From JAHEEL01 sp964195515 (lineage in GTDB: Bacteria > Actinomycetota > Acidimicrobiia > Spongiisociales > UBA5794), in NCBI GenBank assembly GCA_964195515.1, contig CAXMQO010000031.1, positions 1 through 8,272 of the forward strand: a stretch of 8,272 nt of DNA. The letters run 5' to 3'. Positions 6,609-8,272 of the stretch are shown here, in pieces (the first letter of the stretch is position 1; every line of letters begins with the position of its first letter). The translations under genes were made by a program, and so were the position numbers. Below the pieces are notes generated by a model. It was given only the letters and a program-made list of their open reading frames with translations. It was not told the origin of the DNA and did no database searches.

Positions 6609-7093
6609 CGTGTGGGAATGAGTCCGCGTCCCTCAGGACCGATGGGACGTCCGAGGATCTCCTGGATCACCGATGTCGCGACGATGGGATCCGCAACGAG
6701 ATCGCAGTGGACCAGATAACCGGCAAGGAGCCCGGCGACGGTTTCGTCGATGGTGTCTCGGTGCAGGAGCACCGATGCGCCTCGCATGTTCAGTGCGTCG
6801 TCCATGGAGTTGAACACACCGGTCACGTTGTTGATCTCGGCCGGTGCCCCTTCGACCGTGTGAACGATGACCCTGAGACCTGCCTCCTCATATGCAGCCT
6901 TGTTCTGACCTGCAGGGAGGAGGGTGAGAACCGTGTTGATGCCCTTTTCCTTGAGCCACACGATCTCTTCTTCGCGCCGGACCCGCCGATGCTGAAATCC
7001 GGATCCGCCGATCCGTTCGGACACTGCGAAGCGACCGGCGATCACCCACCGGAAGCCTCTCGGTTCGAGCCCTGGCACATCTTTCTTGGTCAT
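6605..7093 (-). CDS. Dual-specificity-phosphatase-fold protein lacking the catalytic Cys and Arg
   Basis: A 162-residue protein with the linear layout of small bacterial DSP/PTP-like proteins: GFRWVIAGRFAVSE at 13-26, a helix then GINTVLTLLP at 51-60, YEEAGLRVIVHTVEG at 68-82, and the would-be P-loop and following helix VLLHRDTIDETVAGLLAGYL at 108-127. Set against HCxxGxxR[ST], His111 is kept, but the Cys position is Arg112 and the Arg position is Thr118, so Cys-dependent phosphatase chemistry looks impossible. The start is ATG at 7093, sharing its A with the folP stop (TGATG), with GGAG 6 nt upstream; a TTG one codon earlier is less well spaced. It overlaps folK by 4 nt. Lying between folP and folK it occupies the usual folB position, so a pterin-related or scaffold role is possible. 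The fold call rests on pattern recognition, and the function is unknown. Confidence 0.65.
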   Translation of the reverse strand: MTKKDVPGLEPRGFRWVIAGRFAVSERIGGSGFQHRRVRREEEIVWLKEKGINTVLTLLPAGQNKAAYEEAGLRVIVHTVEGAPAEINNVTGVFNSMDDALNMRGASVLLHRDTIDETVAGLLAGYLVHCDLVADPIVATSVIQEILGRPIGPEGRGLIPTR

Positions 7094-7950
7094 CAACGAC
7101 TCCGCACGATAGCGTCGGCTGTTCGCGCAGCGTCGACGGCGCCGCCCACGTCGTGTACCCGTAGGACCGTTACGCCGCTTGCGATCGCCAGCGCGGTCGT
7201 CGCCGCTGTGGCGGTGTCGCGATCGTCTGGTGACGAGCGTCGCCCCGCTTGGTCGAGGATCGTTCCGAGGAAGGCCTTGCGCGAGGTACCGACAAGCACC
7301 GGACGGCCCTCTCCGATCCGGTCGATGCCGTTGATCAATGAGAGGTTATGTCGAGTTGTTTTACCGAACCCGATGCCGGGGTCGACCACGATCCGCGAAA
7401 GGTCGACCCCGGCAGCAGCCGCCGCCTCAGTTCGGCGCCTGAGAAACCCTGCAACGTCCGCGACGACGTCTTCGTACGTTGGGTCGATCTGCATCGTGCG
7501 GGGATCTCCGAGCATGTGCATGATCACGACACCAACGCCGGTGTCGGAGCACATCTCGATCATCAACGGATCCGAGAGGCCGCTGACGTCGTTGACGATC
7601 TCTGCCCCGGCGTCAATCGCTGCGCCGGCGACCGACGGCTTGCTCGTGTCGACGGAGACGACCAATCCTTCCGCTACAAGCGCTTTGACGACGGGTACGA
7701 CGCGCGCTCGTTCCTCTGCTGCATCGACCGACGCTGCGCCCGGCCTCGTCGATTCACCGCCCACATCGATCAGATCTGCGCCCATGGCCGCCAACTCGAG
7801 GCCCCGGTTGATGGCCGCAGCGGGGTGAAGCCATCGTCCGCCGTCGGAGAAGGAGTCGGGTGTGGTGTTGAGGATTCCCATCACGAGGGTGTGGTCCGCC
7901 GTCGTGAGAGATCGCGTACGCAGTTCCCAAGTAATCGGTTCGAACGGCAC
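7093..7950 (-). CDS. folP: Dihydropteroate synthase
   Basis: Condenses 6-hydroxymethyl-dihydropterin pyrophosphate with p-aminobenzoate, the sulfonamide target. The 285 residues form the TIM-barrel enzyme with MGILNTTPDSFSDGG at 24-38, DVGGESTRPG at 62-71, SVDTSKP at 99-105, NDVSG at 120-124, MHMLGDPRTMQ at 144-154, DPGIGFGKT at 190-198, GTSRKAFLG at 221-229 and RVHDV at 264-268. All expected substrate-binding motifs are present. The start is GTG at 7950, only 3 nt after the ftsH stop (TGACCCGTG) and with a poor Shine-Dalgarno, suggesting coupling to ftsH translation. I recall folE between ftsH and folP in mycobacteria; it is absent here. The 3' end overlaps the phosphatase-fold gene by 1 nt. 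Confidence 0.97.
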   Translation of the reverse strand: MPFEPITWELRTRSLTTADHTLVMGILNTTPDSFSDGGRWLHPAAAINRGLELAAMGADLIDVGGESTRPGAASVDAAEERARVVPVVKALVAEGLVVSVDTSKPSVAGAAIDAGAEIVNDVSGLSDPLMIEMCSDTGVGVVIMHMLGDPRTMQIDPTYEDVVADVAGFLRRRTEAAAAAGVDLSRIVVDPGIGFGKTTRHNLSLINGIDRIGEGRPVLVGTSRKAFLGTILDQAGRRSSPDDRDTATAATTALAIASGVTVLRVHDVGGAVDAARTADAIVRSR

Positions 7951-7953
7951 GGG

Positions 7954-8272
7954 TCAGGGCGCGGTCCCGGGGCCCGTCCGGGCGGCGGCAACGTCCCCGG
8001 TTCTCCCGGCATTCTCGGGTCCCTTGATACGCAGGGCGCCGGATTCGGCGTGCTCCCACTTCGGGACGTCGTGCAACACTCTGATCACGTGGGCGGCGTC
8101 GAGCGTTTCGTGCTCCATCAACTCTGCGGCGATCCGGTCCAGGGCATCACGGTGCGTGATGATGATTTGCGTCGCTTCCTCGTGGGCCTGAGTGATGAGC
8201 TTTCGGATTTCGTCGTCGATAGCGGCCGCGACCTCGTTCGAGAGGTCCCGTCCTTTGGTGTAGTCACGGCCG
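7954..8272 (-). CDS. ftsH: FtsH, ATP-dependent zinc metalloprotease (C-terminal 105 residues; start beyond the right edge)
   Basis: FtsH is a membrane-anchored AAA+ protease. Only the end of the M41 peptidase domain is visible, with a frame open to the right edge of the window. It reads GRDYTKGRDLSNEVAAAIDD, then helical EEATQIIITHRDALDRIAAE and ELMEHETLDAAHV. This is the typical helical end of FtsH, where the family pattern is roughly EVAxxIDxEIRxLI...A...L..HRxxLDxLAxxLLExETL. About 40 further residues form a Gly/Ala/Pro-rich, probably disordered tail ending TGPGTAP. The HEXXH zinc site and the AAA+ module lie outside the window. The stop TGA (7954-7956) is followed 3 nt later by the folP GTG. 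Confidence 0.92.
   Translation of the reverse strand, partial: GRDYTKGRDLSNEVAAAIDDEIRKLITQAHEEATQIIITHRDALDRIAAELMEHETLDAAHVIRVLHDVPKWEHAESGALRIKGPENAGRTGDVAAARTGPGTAP

Noticed and set aside
6700..6712. His-Cys pair in the sequence LVHCDLVADP of the phosphatase-fold protein, considered as a displaced catalytic site
   Set aside because: There is no Arg six residues after the Cys (Pro is there), and it falls after the helix that normally follows the P-loop.
6542..7828. A 428-codon open frame on the plus strand opposite folK, the phosphatase-fold gene and folP
   Set aside because: It crosses three well-supported minus-strand genes, its protein is low-complexity and matches no family I know, and such frames are common opposite GC-rich genes.
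1..8272. CRISPR arrays, tRNA or rRNA genes, insertion sequences and phage genes
   Set aside because: No regularly spaced repeats, cloverleaf sequences, transposase motifs or terminal inverted repeats were seen. Nearly all of the window is accounted for by housekeeping genes.

Overview
This window looks like a piece of an actinobacterial chromosome. It is GC-rich, uses GTG and TTG starts, and has a ClpC N-terminus very close to the mycobacterial type. Its gene order also recalls, from memory, the Mycobacterium ftsH-folE-folP-folB-folK-(Rossmann/DUF2520)-panC-panD-coaX-lysS-lsr2-clpC block. Several of those members are absent here (folE, folB, panD, lsr2). A polyprenyl synthase sits where lsr2 would be. 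This hints at a deeper-branching class such as Acidimicrobiia, but the class assignment is a weak inference.

Layout: (1) Positions 1-846 (minus) hold the N-terminal third of clpC, starting at TTG and running off the left edge. (2) Positions 847-1008 are a divergent intergenic region with a probable clpC -10 box, an inverted repeat around it, and a very GC-rich hairpin that would sit at the 5' end of the clpC mRNA. (3) Positions 1009-2001 (plus) encode a long-chain polyprenyl diphosphate synthase, the only plus-strand gene. (4) Positions 2002-2067 separate two convergent genes and hold a multi-part inverted repeat with an 8-bp tandem repeat. (5) Positions 2068-8272 (minus) carry one compact gene train. 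In transcription order it is ftsH (C-terminal end only), folP, a phosphatase-fold protein without phosphatase residues, folK, a Rossmann/DUF2520 reductase-like protein, panC, coaX and lysS. Every junction except folK/DUF2520 (65 bp) is an overlap of 1-4 nt or a 3-nt gap, so these genes are probably co-transcribed and translationally coupled.

Functionally the train joins membrane proteolysis (FtsH), folate synthesis (FolP, FolK), pantothenate/CoA synthesis (DUF2520 protein, PanC, CoaX) and lysyl-tRNA charging (LysS). ClpC, a second AAA+ protease component, lies on the far side of the prenyl synthase. Most of the window is ordinary housekeeping DNA with well-conserved catalytic motifs.

The most unusual item is the 162-residue protein encoded between folP and folK, where folB would be expected. 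It has the layout of a dual-specificity phosphatase, but the catalytic Cys and Arg positions of the P-loop are occupied by other residues. No CRISPR array, tRNA, rRNA, transposon or phage gene was seen.
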